From the NCBI GenBank assembly GCA_002477465.1, contig DLPV01000019.1:19849-83848 (forward strand): DNA of 64,000 nt, written 5' to 3'. The notes under the pieces are model-generated. The model was not told the origin of the DNA. It worked only from the letters and a program-made list of their open reading frames with translations, and ran no database searches. This document shows, piece by piece, positions 26,724 to 35,057 of this stretch (its first letter is position 1; the number at the start of each line of letters is the position of its first letter). The position numbers were made by a program, and so were the translations under genes. Source of the DNA: Gammaproteobacteria bacterium UBA7449 (lineage in GTDB: Bacteria > Pseudomonadota > Gammaproteobacteria > Pseudomonadales > Pseudohongiellaceae).

Positions 26724-27179
26724 ATGTCTAAAGCGATCATGCAATGGCTCAGTGGTGTAGTCGCGGTACTTGTACTTTGCACCGCACAATTTTCTGCAGC
26801 GCAAGAACGAAGCTATATAAACCTAAGCAGTTCAGGTGGCAGTGGCTCGCCGTTTAGCGGTGCCGTGATGACCGACGATACCCTGTATATATCAGGCATG
26901 CTGGGCTTGGAAAATGGACAGGTCCCCAGCGACCCAGCCCAGGAAGCTCGCAACGTTCTAAACGCTATTCAGGGTACTCTGGAAGAGGCCGGTATGAGCA
27001 TGGATGATCTGGTCTATGTGCAGATCTTCTGCTCTGATGTTAGCCACTACGATGCCTTCAACGCGGTCTATCGCACGTATTTCAGCCAGGAATTTCCAGC
27101 TCGTGCTTTTATCGGTGCAGGAACGCTGTTGTTTGATGCCCGCTTCGAAATTCAGGCCATTGCCGTCAAGCGCCCCTGA
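26724..27179 (+). CDS. Exported RidA-family protein
   Basis: 151 residues. A Sec signal peptide (WLSGVVAVLVLCTAQFSAAQ) precedes a complete RidA domain. The catalytic Arg is in FPARAFIG, and the conserved acidic residue is in FEIQAIAVKRP. The early strand GAVMTDDTLYISGMLGL and the DLVYVQIFCSD helix end match the family. RidA normally acts in the cytosol on reactive enamines; an exported form is unusual and implies a periplasmic substrate. ATG 26724 has GGAGAG 8 bp before it. Nothing obviously linked downstream. Confidence 0.88.
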   Translation: MSKAIMQWLSGVVAVLVLCTAQFSAAQERSYINLSSSGGSGSPFSGAVMTDDTLYISGMLGLENGQVPSDPAQEARNVLNAIQGTLEEAGMSMDDLVYVQIFCSDVSHYDAFNAVYRTYFSQEFPARAFIGAGTLLFDARFEIQAIAVKRP

Positions 27180-27201
27180 GTTTTCCTGGCTCATTTCCTG
27201 A

Positions 27202-27237
27202 GTCAGCTGGAGCAGCCCTGGCTGCTCCGCGGCTGAC
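27202..27237. other. Nested hairpin downstream of the RidA gene
   Basis: GGAGCAG pairs with CTGCTCC, flanked by GTCAGC and GCTGAC. There is no T-run after it, so termination is uncertain. Confidence 0.45.
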
Positions 27238-27361
27238 CGTTACAAACAATTACAACTCTATGCTTTAGCTCGGCGCTAAGCGGTTGATATTGTTATATCT
27301 TTATAAAGCGCGGCTCCATCAAGAGAGCCATAATAAGCATTGCCCGATAGCAGGTTTTCTC

Positions 27362-29602
27362 ATGGTTAGTATTACGCGGTGTCAGGCCCTGTGTGCGGGT
27401 TTGATAGCACTCCCGATTGCTATTTCTTCCGCTGCCTCCGCACAGCAACTCAGCTCTGAATCTGTGCGACCGACCACCCAGGCTGTGGCACTGACTGCAG
27501 TGCCCACAATTGATGGTGAAGTGCTGGGGGATGCAGCCTGGGCCGGCATCACACCGACCAGTGGCTTTACCCAGGTTCGGCCCAATGAAGGTCAGGCTGC
27601 CACACAAAATACAGAGGTATTCGTCGGTTTTAGTGATGACACCCTTTACATCGGCGTCATGGCCTATGATGAAAATCCTGAAGCGATTCTGGTAACAGAC
27701 AGCCGCCGAGATTCTCCACTTGATGACACGGACAGTTTTCAAGTCATTATTGATGGTTTGCTTGATCGTCAGAATGGCTACGTCTTTGGTACTAACCCAT
27801 CCGGAATGGAATTTGATGCCCAGGTTATCAACGAGGGCGGCAGCGGTGGCTTCGGCGGCCGCGGTGGAGGCACTGGAGGGTTCAACACTAACTGGGATAC
27901 CACCTGGGAGGTTGAAGCACAGATCACTGAACAAGGTTGGAGTGCAGAATTTGCCATTCCTTTTGTTGCTCTGCGTTATGGCAACGGTGATTCCCAGGTC
28001 TGGGGCATAAATTTTCAGCGTAACATCCGTCGCAACAATGAGGAGTCCTACTGGGCACCACTTGATCGCAACTTTAATCTGCGTCGTGTGTCGGAAGCTG
28101 GCTTCATTGAAGGAATTGAAGTGCCCAGTCAGCGACTACTGCAGGTAACCCCCTATGTTCTCAGCCTCAGTGAGCGCGGTGGTAATTTGACCTCAACCCA
28201 ATCCCGGGAAGAATACGGCGTCGATATGAAGTGGGGCATTACGCCAAGTCTCACACTTGATATGACCGTCAATACCGATTTTGCTCAGGTCGAGGTTGAT
28301 GATATTCAGGTGAACCTTGATCGCTTTAGCTTGTTCTTCCCGGAGAAGCGCCCCTTTTTCCTGGAAAACGCGGGCCAATTCGCGATCGGTAATCCGCGTG
28401 AAGTTGAGCTTTTCTTTAGTCGTCGAATTGGCATTAACGCGGGTACGCAATTTCCAATCGAAGCCGGCGGGCGCTTGACCGGTAAGATTGGTGATACCAC
28501 AAATGTTGGTCTGTTACGCATGCGTACCGAAGGCATCGAAGGAACCGTTCCTCAGAACGATTTCTCTGTGGTTCGCATCAATCAGGAACTTCCCAATCGC
28601 TCAGCGATAGGCATGATGTTTGTGGAGCGGGATGGAAGTGGTGCAGTCAATGGGGTTCAGGGTGACGACATCAATCGCACCTATGCGATCGATGGGCGCT
28701 GGGGTATCGGCAATTATACTGTTATTCGCGGTTGGGTATCTCAAACAGAGACGCCAGGGGTCAATGGTGATGATATGGCCGGCGGCGTAACCTGGAACTT
28801 CAACGACGAAGACTGGGCCCTGAATGCTGGTTATTCCGAGGTTGGAGCTAACTTTAATCCAGAAGTTGGTTTTTTGGCCCGAAAAGATTTTCGTAAATAC
28901 GAGGCGGGCTGGCGCTATCGCTACCGACCAGAAAATTGGGGGCAACTGCAGGAGTTGCGCCCACATATGAACTATCGCGGTTATTGGGATTTCGATGGTA
29001 CCCAGCAGACTGGTTACCTGCACATCGACAATCACTGGGAATTTAACAGTGGCATGGAGATTCATACCGGGACGAACTTCACCCAGGAAGGTGTATTTGA
29101 ATCCTTTGAAATCGTGGATGGTGTGACCGTACCGGTGGGTGATTATGAGCACCAGGAGGCACAGCTGGTTTACTGGAGTAATCGAAGTGCACCATTCAGT
29201 GTAAATTTTTCTTCGCGTATTGGTGGCTTCTTTGGTGGCGACCGCGAGAATCTGGATTCTACAATTCGCTATCGCGTGGGTGAAAAGTTTACCAGCGAGC
29301 TCACGTGGAGCCACAGCAATATTGACTTGCCTGTGCCAGGTGGAGACTTTGAAGTAGACATTGCTCGTTTTCGCGCTACCTATGCCTTCACGCCGCGCAT
29401 GACCTTGCAAACCCTGGTGCAATACAACAAGCGTGACGACGTGATTTCAACCAATCTGCGTTTCGCCTGGTTGCAATCGGCCAACGCCGGTCTCTACATC
29501 GTGTATAACGAAGTGGATGAGAACAATATGCTGTTTGCACCGCGCGAGAATGCCCAGCAGTTTGCGGTTAAATACTCCCGCATCCTGAATATCTTCAATT
29601 GA
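27362..29602 (+). CDS. DUF5916-family exported protein with CBM9-like N-terminus
   Basis: 746 residues from ATG 27362 (MVSITRCQAL). The signal peptide ends SAASAQ. Residues about 40-210 match a family-9 carbohydrate-binding-like fold: PTIDGEVLGDAAWAGI, then SDDTLYIGVMAYDENPEA and DSFQVIIDGL. The remaining 500 residues are a DUF5916 beta-barrel-like domain with SLFFPEKRPFFLENAGQF, the usual signature. Such proteins are cell-envelope or outer-membrane and often lie beside peptidases. No such neighbour here. The upstream ATG of the longer frame gives no signal peptide, which supports this start. Confidence 0.88.
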   Translation: MVSITRCQALCAGLIALPIAISSAASAQQLSSESVRPTTQAVALTAVPTIDGEVLGDAAWAGITPTSGFTQVRPNEGQAATQNTEVFVGFSDDTLYIGVMAYDENPEAILVTDSRRDSPLDDTDSFQVIIDGLLDRQNGYVFGTNPSGMEFDAQVINEGGSGGFGGRGGGTGGFNTNWDTTWEVEAQITEQGWSAEFAIPFVALRYGNGDSQVWGINFQRNIRRNNEESYWAPLDRNFNLRRVSEAGFIEGIEVPSQRLLQVTPYVLSLSERGGNLTSTQSREEYGVDMKWGITPSLTLDMTVNTDFAQVEVDDIQVNLDRFSLFFPEKRPFFLENAGQFAIGNPREVELFFSRRIGINAGTQFPIEAGGRLTGKIGDTTNVGLLRMRTEGIEGTVPQNDFSVVRINQELPNRSAIGMMFVERDGSGAVNGVQGDDINRTYAIDGRWGIGNYTVIRGWVSQTETPGVNGDDMAGGVTWNFNDEDWALNAGYSEVGANFNPEVGFLARKDFRKYEAGWRYRYRPENWGQLQELRPHMNYRGYWDFDGTQQTGYLHIDNHWEFNSGMEIHTGTNFTQEGVFESFEIVDGVTVPVGDYEHQEAQLVYWSNRSAPFSVNFSSRIGGFFGGDRENLDSTIRYRVGEKFTSELTWSHSNIDLPVPGGDFEVDIARFRATYAFTPRMTLQTLVQYNKRDDVISTNLRFAWLQSANAGLYIVYNEVDENNMLFAPRENAQQFAVKYSRILNIFN

Positions 29603-29618
29603 GAGTTGGTCCGGCGAA

Positions 29619-30104
29619 CTAGTTTGCCGGGTCAAGCTTGTCTGCATTCTCCGCTTCAAGCATTTCCACAATGCCCTGGCGAACGCGGTTGGTGGAGATA
29701 CTGACTTCAAACAGGAACAGCACTAGCCCAAGAATCATAAACGTCATCGAAAAGATGAACAGGGTAGCGATGGCGGCGGACAGATCGGAGCCGGTGAGCT
29801 CACCAAAAAACAGGGTGACAATCACCAGGCAAACCAGTAGCGCTGCGCACACAAACATGCGCAGCGACCAACTCACTAGGCGGATACGTTTCCACAGACC
29901 AGCGGTTTCAGCTTGCAAGGTCGCAAGATGCGCGTCGTGGGTTTCAGACACCAGCCGTGTTTCTAACACTCGGGCCCGATCCACAACCCGGCCCAGTCGT
30001 ACCGACAGTACATTAAGCATGCCGGCGATACCCGCCAATAAAAACACCGGCGCAACCGAAAGCTGAATCACTCCAGCAATAGTTTCGACGGCGTTTGCTT
30101 CCAT
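29619..30104 (-). CDS. DUF2721 membrane protein
   Basis: 161 residues. Three hydrophobic stretches: IQLSVAPVFLLAGIAGMLNVL, FVCAALLVCLVIVTLFFG and IATLFIFSMTFMILGLVLFLF. The RLGRVVDRAR motif after the first TM is the DUF2721 hallmark. Function is unknown. It lies 12 bp after the DUF2306 gene on the same strand, so the two are probably cotranscribed. Confidence 0.85.
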   Translation of the reverse strand: MEANAVETIAGVIQLSVAPVFLLAGIAGMLNVLSVRLGRVVDRARVLETRLVSETHDAHLATLQAETAGLWKRIRLVSWSLRMFVCAALLVCLVIVTLFFGELTGSDLSAAIATLFIFSMTFMILGLVLFLFEVSISTNRVRQGIVEMLEAENADKLDPAN

Positions 30105-30116
30105 AGTAGCTGAGTC

Positions 30117-30887
30117 TCAGGTGGCGGCTTTAGCGTCCAGGTCCTTCCAGTGACGGGCGCCGTTACCGGGAGTCCGGGTCAGGTTGATCCAGATCTCTGA
30201 GGCGGCAATGTTAGTTACGCCGGCCATCCAGAACGTGGTGCCAAACAGCACAGCAATGCCGATCTCGGAATTGGCCATCAGGATGCCAAGCATGACCCGC
30301 TCGGTAGCAATAGCCAGCATCAGGGCCCAGCTGCGAATCATCCATTCCCGGTGCGCGCCAATTTTTTTCGCGCGAATGCTGGTGTAGGCCTTGTACATAC
30401 AGAACAGGGTATAGAAGGCAAAGAAAGTGGTCGCCATGGACTCATTAAAGCCCTGACCGTCGACCCCCATGAAGGGCTGAAAGATACCAATAAAGCCGCC
30501 GGAGAAAGCAGCGATGCCGCCAGCGACTAGCCAGACTCGCCCACTCCAGCGGTGGAAATTCAGGTAGTTCTTTCGAATGGGGCGGATAAACTGCAGCGGC
30601 CCCAGGCAGAAGATCAGTACCCCTGTAACGAGGTGCGCCCAGCTGGCGGGGGAGAACTGCACATAACGCCCATCGAAGGGATTAAACTGTTCAATAGGAT
30701 CGGTGAATTCCTGGGAACTCGCTTCTATCAGAAAGTCGCCTCGCCCAAAAATCGCGGTAAGCCCGGTAAAAATCAGCACCGCCATCATCAACCAGCCGCC
30801 AATCTCCAGCACTTTGCGCCGTGTACGTGCGCTCGGCGCACTAAACTCAAGCTCCGGCGTTTCGCCGCCGGCAGTCATATCAGTCAT
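30117..30887 (-). CDS. DUF2306 membrane protein
   Basis: 256 residues and about six TM segments. The DUF2306 core is in WAHLVTGVLIFCLGPLQFI, with HRWSGRVWLVAGGIAAFSGG and GAHREWMIRSWALMLAIATER. It is an inner-membrane protein of unknown function. The first gene of a two-gene unit with the DUF2721 protein. Confidence 0.88.
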   Translation of the reverse strand: MTDMTAGGETPELEFSAPSARTRRKVLEIGGWLMMAVLIFTGLTAIFGRGDFLIEASSQEFTDPIEQFNPFDGRYVQFSPASWAHLVTGVLIFCLGPLQFIRPIRKNYLNFHRWSGRVWLVAGGIAAFSGGFIGIFQPFMGVDGQGFNESMATTFFAFYTLFCMYKAYTSIRAKKIGAHREWMIRSWALMLAIATERVMLGILMANSEIGIAVLFGTTFWMAGVTNIAASEIWINLTRTPGNGARHWKDLDAKAAT

Positions 30888-31004
30888 AACCAGGTCCCCA
30901 AATTGACCAGATATCCTTTTGTCGCAAGCTTAACTGTGGTGGTGGATAATATCTAGGAGTCTTGGGGGCTGATAGAGCGTGCAATTTCGGGGTAGGTGGT
31001 GGGC

Positions 31005-31143
31005 CACTGCCAGCATTTACCTCTGACACGGTCTGCGCCGCTCCGCGGTTCCCTCGCTCCCCAAAAAGCCCGAACCTGGGGTCCGGTCTTTTTGGCTCAC
31101 TCGGCGCTAGCCCTTTATTGTGTCTGAGGTAAACACTGCCAGC
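31005..31143. mobile_element. MITE-like element with flanking direct repeats
   Basis: Terminal inverted repeats TTTACCTCTGACAC (31016-31029) and GTGTCTGAGGTAAA (31120-31133) match at 13 of 14 bases. They are flanked by a 10-base direct repeat, CACTGCCAGC, at 31005-31014 and 31134-31143, like a target-site duplication (one extra A lies between the left copy and its inverted repeat). Inside is a hairpin with CCAAAAAG and CTTTTTGG arms. About 118 bp and non-coding. A nonautonomous element, class unknown. Confidence 0.6.
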
Positions 31144-31183
31144 GGCCTGTCAATTTACGTGGTAGTTCACTCAGTGATTCCAT

Positions 31184-31257
31184 TCTCACAAACAGATATA
31201 GTCTTCGATTCCACGCGTCCGTAGCTCAGCTGGATAGAGTAACTGGCTTCGATCCAG
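31184..31257. repeat. Duplicated tRNA-Arg promoter and 5' half (left copy)
   Basis: This 74-bp segment matches 31362-31435 with a 178-bp offset, no gaps and only a few mismatches. It contains the tRNA leader and the tRNA up to the anticodon arm, then ends. It cannot fold into a full tRNA, because no variable arm, T arm or 3' acceptor strand follows. It is a broken tRNA copy. Confidence 0.8.
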
Positions 31258-31392
31258 CTCCGCCTGCTTATTCCCGCTAAACCCAGCTTGCTAGTCAGAC
31301 TCCGGAGTTAAAGAGCATCTCTTGCTTAGCTTAATCAAGGCTTATCCCAGAGTGACCCCTATCTCACAAACAGATATAATCTTTTATTCCAA

Positions 31393-31469
31393 GCGCCCGT
31401 AGCTCAGCTGGATAGAGTAACTGGCTTCGAACCAGTTGGTCGGGAGTTCGAATCTCTCCGGGCGTGCCA
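31393..31469 (+). tRNA. tRNA-Arg (anticodon TCG)
   Basis: The sequence folds as a complete cloverleaf of 77 bases with an encoded CCA end. The acceptor stem is GCGCCCG with CGGGCGT (one G-U at the first pair). The anticodon stem is ACTGG with CCAGT, around the loop CTTCGAA, so the anticodon is TCG and it reads CGA. The T arm contains GTTCGAATC. Leader and 5' half are duplicated at 31184-31257. The antisense strand of this gene gives a spurious ORF ending in the well-known GEIRTPDQLVRSQLLYPAELRA artefact. Confidence 0.95.
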
Positions 31470-32022
31470 TATTCAGATATAATATCTAACGATTTCAATA
31501 GCCTAAGCAGAAAATCTTCCTCTACCGTATACATAGCCGTATACATAAATGCGATTGAGGTAAGGGGCAGATAGACTGTCATCACGAGGGTTGAGACTCG
31601 ACACTCCAATCATCTCCTGCCTTGAATGTGTTTAAGCGGCTACAGTGACACTATTTGAGGGATGATTCGGACCCCGGGGTGCTAATTTAACCCCCCCTTC
31701 GATCTGCAGGCGCTCAGGTTCAGTTACAGGAATTACTTTAACCAAACGACTCGAAGATGGTCAGAGGAGCCAACATCATGAGGGACAAAAATACCCAGCT
31801 CTCAATCAAATGCCAGTCGAAGTAGCGTGCTTCTTTGGAGTCTATTGAACTCTGACCTCCAAGAACGCCACTCCTACCGAAATTCGAATATAACTAGCTT
31901 GTGAGTAGAGTTGAAGAAATGGGTTATTTAATAGAGCTGCTGACGAAGTTGCCGCATAGCCTGAAGGTTTAATGCCCCCTAGCTACGCTGATTAAGGTGA
32001 AATGCGCAGAATTGAGTTCCAG
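31470..32022. other. Intergenic region downstream of tRNA-Arg
   Basis: About 550 A+T-rich bases with no convincing coding frame. Contains the left copy of a 26-bp direct repeat (31524-31549). No integrase is visible. Confidence 0.6.
31524..31549. repeat. 26-bp direct repeat, left copy
   Basis: Two CCGTATACATA units in tandem, about 12 bases apart. The same 26-bp block occurs at 32963-32988 with one difference. GTATAC is a palindrome, so the unit could be a binding site. Confidence 0.8.
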
Positions 32023-32619
32023 CTATTCAGAATAAGCCTCGACGCTGAATAGTTGCAGCGAGAAAGGTCCGTCAGTTTTATCGTATTGATAGAGAGCAAA
32101 TTCAGAGATATTGCTGCGATCTAACTGCGGGCCGTCCAGCTTGAAGCCGCGAAACTGCGGCGAGAAACGTGAAAAGGGAATGTAGATCTCTTCTAACTCA
32201 TCTGCGTTCGCGGTGGTGTTGAAATCAGCCCAGTAGCTGACCTTCCTTCCACGCCACCTAGCGTCGGTTTGGATAGACCACGTGTACTTGCGACCGTCGG
32301 CCTTAACTTTAACTTTTATACCAGAATAATTCGAAAGATCTTTGGCGAATTTTAGGGTGCGAATAGAGCTAAACCCACCGCCGTTGGTATTCGTGATACC
32401 AGAAAAATCAAGCCGCTCGTCAAGCAGCTCGATTCCGCCCTGACTGCGCCCACCCATCACGGTATCGTTTTGCACATACCATTGCAGGTCGGGCCCGGCC
32501 TCTGAAAAAGTATTCAGTATCAAGATATTTTCTCCCTGCTCTGCCGAGACACCGCCAAGGCTTACGAAGACACAGGCGTACGTTGATAATAACAGACGAA
32601 TTATTGGTGTTAAGCGCAT
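32023..32619 (-). CDS. CIA30-family exported protein
   Basis: 198 residues with a signal peptide (LLLSTYACVFVSLGGVSA). The CIA30 (complex I intermediate-associated 30) fold is visible in WYVQNDTVMGGRSQGGIEL, then NGGGFSSIRTLKF and YSGIKVKVKADGRKYTWSIQ. Close to family length. Bacterial CIA30 proteins are carbohydrate-binding-like and of unknown role. It is flanked by the two copies of a 26-bp repeat and lies in an A+T-rich region next to tRNA-Arg, so it may be cargo of an old insertion. It has no operon partner. Confidence 0.85.
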   Translation of the reverse strand: MRLTPIIRLLLSTYACVFVSLGGVSAEQGENILILNTFSEAGPDLQWYVQNDTVMGGRSQGGIELLDERLDFSGITNTNGGGFSSIRTLKFAKDLSNYSGIKVKVKADGRKYTWSIQTDARWRGRKVSYWADFNTTANADELEEIYIPFSRFSPQFRGFKLDGPQLDRSNISEFALYQYDKTDGPFSLQLFSVEAYSE

Positions 32620-32962
32620 GGTCTAAATCCCGGGCAATGAATATTTTGAACGCAAACCATTTGGAAGCGTTGATTGACTGTTCCGTAACTACGCTGTGCA
32701 CGCGGGTTCTAGTTTCAATTCTGTGAGGCAATTTACCCAACGAGAAAACTCTGACTGTCAGCAAGAAGCATTGAATTGGTTGCTAGATGCGGCCGGCGAT
32801 AATTTGTGATTATCGTAATTGCTTATGATTTCTGGTCATTATGCTGAGTTATCCAGCTTAGCTTGACTAATGATCAGCTTATTAAGTAACTGCGCCGCTA
32901 CAACAACAATCTCCAGCGCCATCCAATGACCCCCGCCCTTGTTATGAAGCCCCCCTTGGTCA

Positions 32963-32988
32963 AACCGTATACATAACCGTATACATAA
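32963..32988. repeat. 26-bp direct repeat, right copy
   Basis: Matches 31524-31549 except for one base (CATAACC instead of CATAGCC). Flanks, with the left copy, a 1.4-kb segment holding only the CIA30 gene. Confidence 0.8.
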
Positions 32989-33146
32989 ACTCTTGATATG
33001 TTCTTTCAATGAGATGGCTGGAGATTTCAGCGCGGCGCTTTAATGGAAATTAAAGCGTTGATTTATATGCTAAAAAATGAGAATTTAAGATGCTTATAAA
33101 CTTGGACGATTCATTTGCTTAAGTAGCATATTGATGGTTCGGCGCG

Positions 33147-33159
33147 CTCCGGGCGTGCC
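33147..33159 (+). repeat. Fragment identical to the tRNA-Arg 3' end
   Basis: CTCCGGGCGTGCC is identical to 31456-31468, the 3' part of the tRNA acceptor/T-arm, in the same orientation. It could be the right end of an insertion at the tRNA. It also sits inside a GTTCGGC/GCCGAAC inverted repeat, so chance or secondary structure cannot be excluded. Confidence 0.5.
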
Positions 33160-33161
33160 GA

Positions 33162-33201
33162 ACTAAAAAGGGGTCCCTGCGGGCCCCCTTTTTAGTTTGG
33201 T
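33162..33201. terminator. Strong hairpin, probable bidirectional terminator
   Basis: AACTAAAAAGGGG pairs with CCCCTTTTTAGTTT around a GC-rich loop with GTCCCTGCGGGC. Runs of A and T on both sides fit a bidirectional terminator. Confidence 0.65.
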
Positions 33202-33520
33202 AAGTCCGACGAACTTGGCTCAAACCCCCAGTTCGAACGGAGCGAAGCTGCGCAGACAGCGCAGGGCACTGCCCTGAAAGGGTGAGGAATTCAGCTTAGC
33301 CGAATTTCGAATCAATCTCTCCCCATCAAAGTAATCTGACCTGCATAGTCCACCAATCTATGCTTGTCAGTTGAAAGAGTAAGTTCTCGCTATCGATCAG
33401 CGAGACTCTGTATTCGTGTAGGTGGCACTCTCGATTATCATCAGCTCGGGCAAGGGATGAGGTAGAAGTGTGTAATATGTCATGGAGCTAATCAGCCCAA
33501 GTAGAGCGGGCGGCATTTGC

Positions 33521-34960
33521 TTACCGCGCTGCTTCAGAACCATTGAAAGCGTAAAGCTTAAAACCCGGGAAAGTAAAACTGGCGACCTCTTGCAGTCCAC
33601 CTTCCTGTGAGACTTGCCCTATGGCACTCTCGAATTCCCAGAGAGGATCATGCACCATGATGTAATCGGGTGGAAAGAGCTTTAACCAGCTCTCGAAATC
33701 TCCGGCGGCGACGTAACTGGACACATCCGCTGTCACTAAGCCCAAAATGTCAATGATTCTGCGCTTTGAATACCAACCTATAGTGCCAATCTCCACAACC
33801 GCAACTGAGGCATCTTCCGCGGTATTCTGAGACAGCCATATACCGATTTCCTTATAGTCCTCTCTAACAGTTTTACCCAACTCTGAAAGCAGTCTCGGTT
33901 CTTGCAGAAACAGGCCTCCCAGCATAAAGATGATTAAACCAGAGTTCACTGCAGAATCCCCATCAAAGAGGAATTTTTTGCACAACCCGTAAACGCCAAG
34001 AGCGACATAACTCCAGAACAATGAATAGTGTATTGCGTAGTACCAGGCTTGAGCGGGCAGATTCAGCAGCGCGAAAAAGGAGGTATAGAAAGCCAAAAAG
34101 GTAAAGGAGAGCACAAGATACCGGCGTGCTGATTGGACCAATATGGAGCATATCGCCAGCAGCAGCAACGCGAAAAAAATGGACCAACTACCGATATGAG
34201 TCACCCCGAATCTGAACAAACCGAGCAGAGTCAGCAGAAAATTGTTTGCCCCCCACAGACCTGATTCTCCCTGTGAAAGTTTCGCGAGACCGGAGGACGG
34301 GAGTAAAGCGTCATAGTATAAATAGTTAAATACAAGCTGAGATCCAACCAGCAATGTTGGAATTAAGTAGCACTTGATTGCTGGCCAGTTTCTATCACCG
34401 AAAAGTGTCATCAGCGCCATGGCTGGTACCAAAAAAACCCCTTCGGGACGAGCCAGAATTGCTAGCCCAATGCAGATTCCTAGGGAGAAATGACGCACCT
34501 TGAAATAGAGATAAAAGCTTAACGCAATCAGAGCGGTGAACAAGCTAGCTTCCATGCCCAAATTCATATACGTGATACTAGCAAGGGCTGATAGTAAGGC
34601 GGGCAGCGCTGCCATCGAGTCACTGGTAATGAATAAACGCAGCACATAGTAAAACGAGATCATACTGGCGAACGCTGCCAGCACCGAGACAAGCATGACG
34701 CCATCTCTCGCGTCTCCAAGGATGAAGGCCGGAATAATAGAAAGGTAGCCAAACAGTGGCGAGGTCAAGCCGTTAACATACTCACCCGGGTTGTAGACGT
34801 AGCCATTACCATCAATAAAATTTTGCAAATATCTTGCGTATATAAGCGCATCGTCAAGCTCATGCCCCCACAGCAGTGCGCAATTGACGGCAAGGATCAA
34901 GCATGCGCCTATCAGGACCCAGCCAGGGTTCTGCACTGAAATTTGATTATTACAAGTCAT
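33521..34960 (-). CDS. GT-C fold membrane glycosyltransferase-like protein
   Basis: 479 residues and about 11 TM segments. The first loop has the GT-C signature HELDDALIYARYLQN with the conserved Asp-Asp, followed by NGYVYNPGEYVNGLTSPLF, as in protein-mannosyl- and arabinosyltransferase-like enzymes. These use lipid-phosphate sugars as donors in the inner membrane. C-terminal soluble segment (about residues 370-470) contains AVVEIGTIGWYSKRRIIDILGL. The gene lies in an A+T-rich block beside an acyltransferase gene, as in surface-glycan modification loci. Acceptor unknown. Confidence 0.75.
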   Translation of the reverse strand: MTCNNQISVQNPGWVLIGACLILAVNCALLWGHELDDALIYARYLQNFIDGNGYVYNPGEYVNGLTSPLFGYLSIIPAFILGDARDGVMLVSVLAAFASMISFYYVLRLFITSDSMAALPALLSALASITYMNLGMEASLFTALIALSFYLYFKVRHFSLGICIGLAILARPEGVFLVPAMALMTLFGDRNWPAIKCYLIPTLLVGSQLVFNYLYYDALLPSSGLAKLSQGESGLWGANNFLLTLLGLFRFGVTHIGSWSIFFALLLLAICSILVQSARRYLVLSFTFLAFYTSFFALLNLPAQAWYYAIHYSLFWSYVALGVYGLCKKFLFDGDSAVNSGLIIFMLGGLFLQEPRLLSELGKTVREDYKEIGIWLSQNTAEDASVAVVEIGTIGWYSKRRIIDILGLVTADVSSYVAAGDFESWLKLFPPDYIMVHDPLWEFESAIGQVSQEGGLQEVASFTFPGFKLYAFNGSEAAR

Positions 34961-35057
34961 GCTGTCTGATTAGCCTATTGTTGACCTGAAGACAAAAACG
35001 ACGGGGGGGGTTCGTTCCCTTGAAGGTGTATCTGTTGTCGTCCAGGAATCTTAAAAT

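Larger units (their letters stand above)
32620..33520. other. Intergenic region between CIA30 gene and GT-C gene
   Basis: About 900 bases, A+T-rich and with no supported gene. It contains the right copy of the 26-bp repeat, a tRNA-Arg 3'-end fragment (33147-33159) and a strong hairpin (33162-33200). Confidence 0.6.

Noticed and set aside
28601..29422. 273-residue minus-strand frame
   Set aside because: Antisense to the DUF5916 gene; composition unlike a protein, no ribosome site.
31364..31609. 81-residue minus-strand frame
   Set aside because: It is the antisense of the tRNA-Arg gene and contains the well-known GEIRTPDQLVRSQLLYPAELRA artefact.
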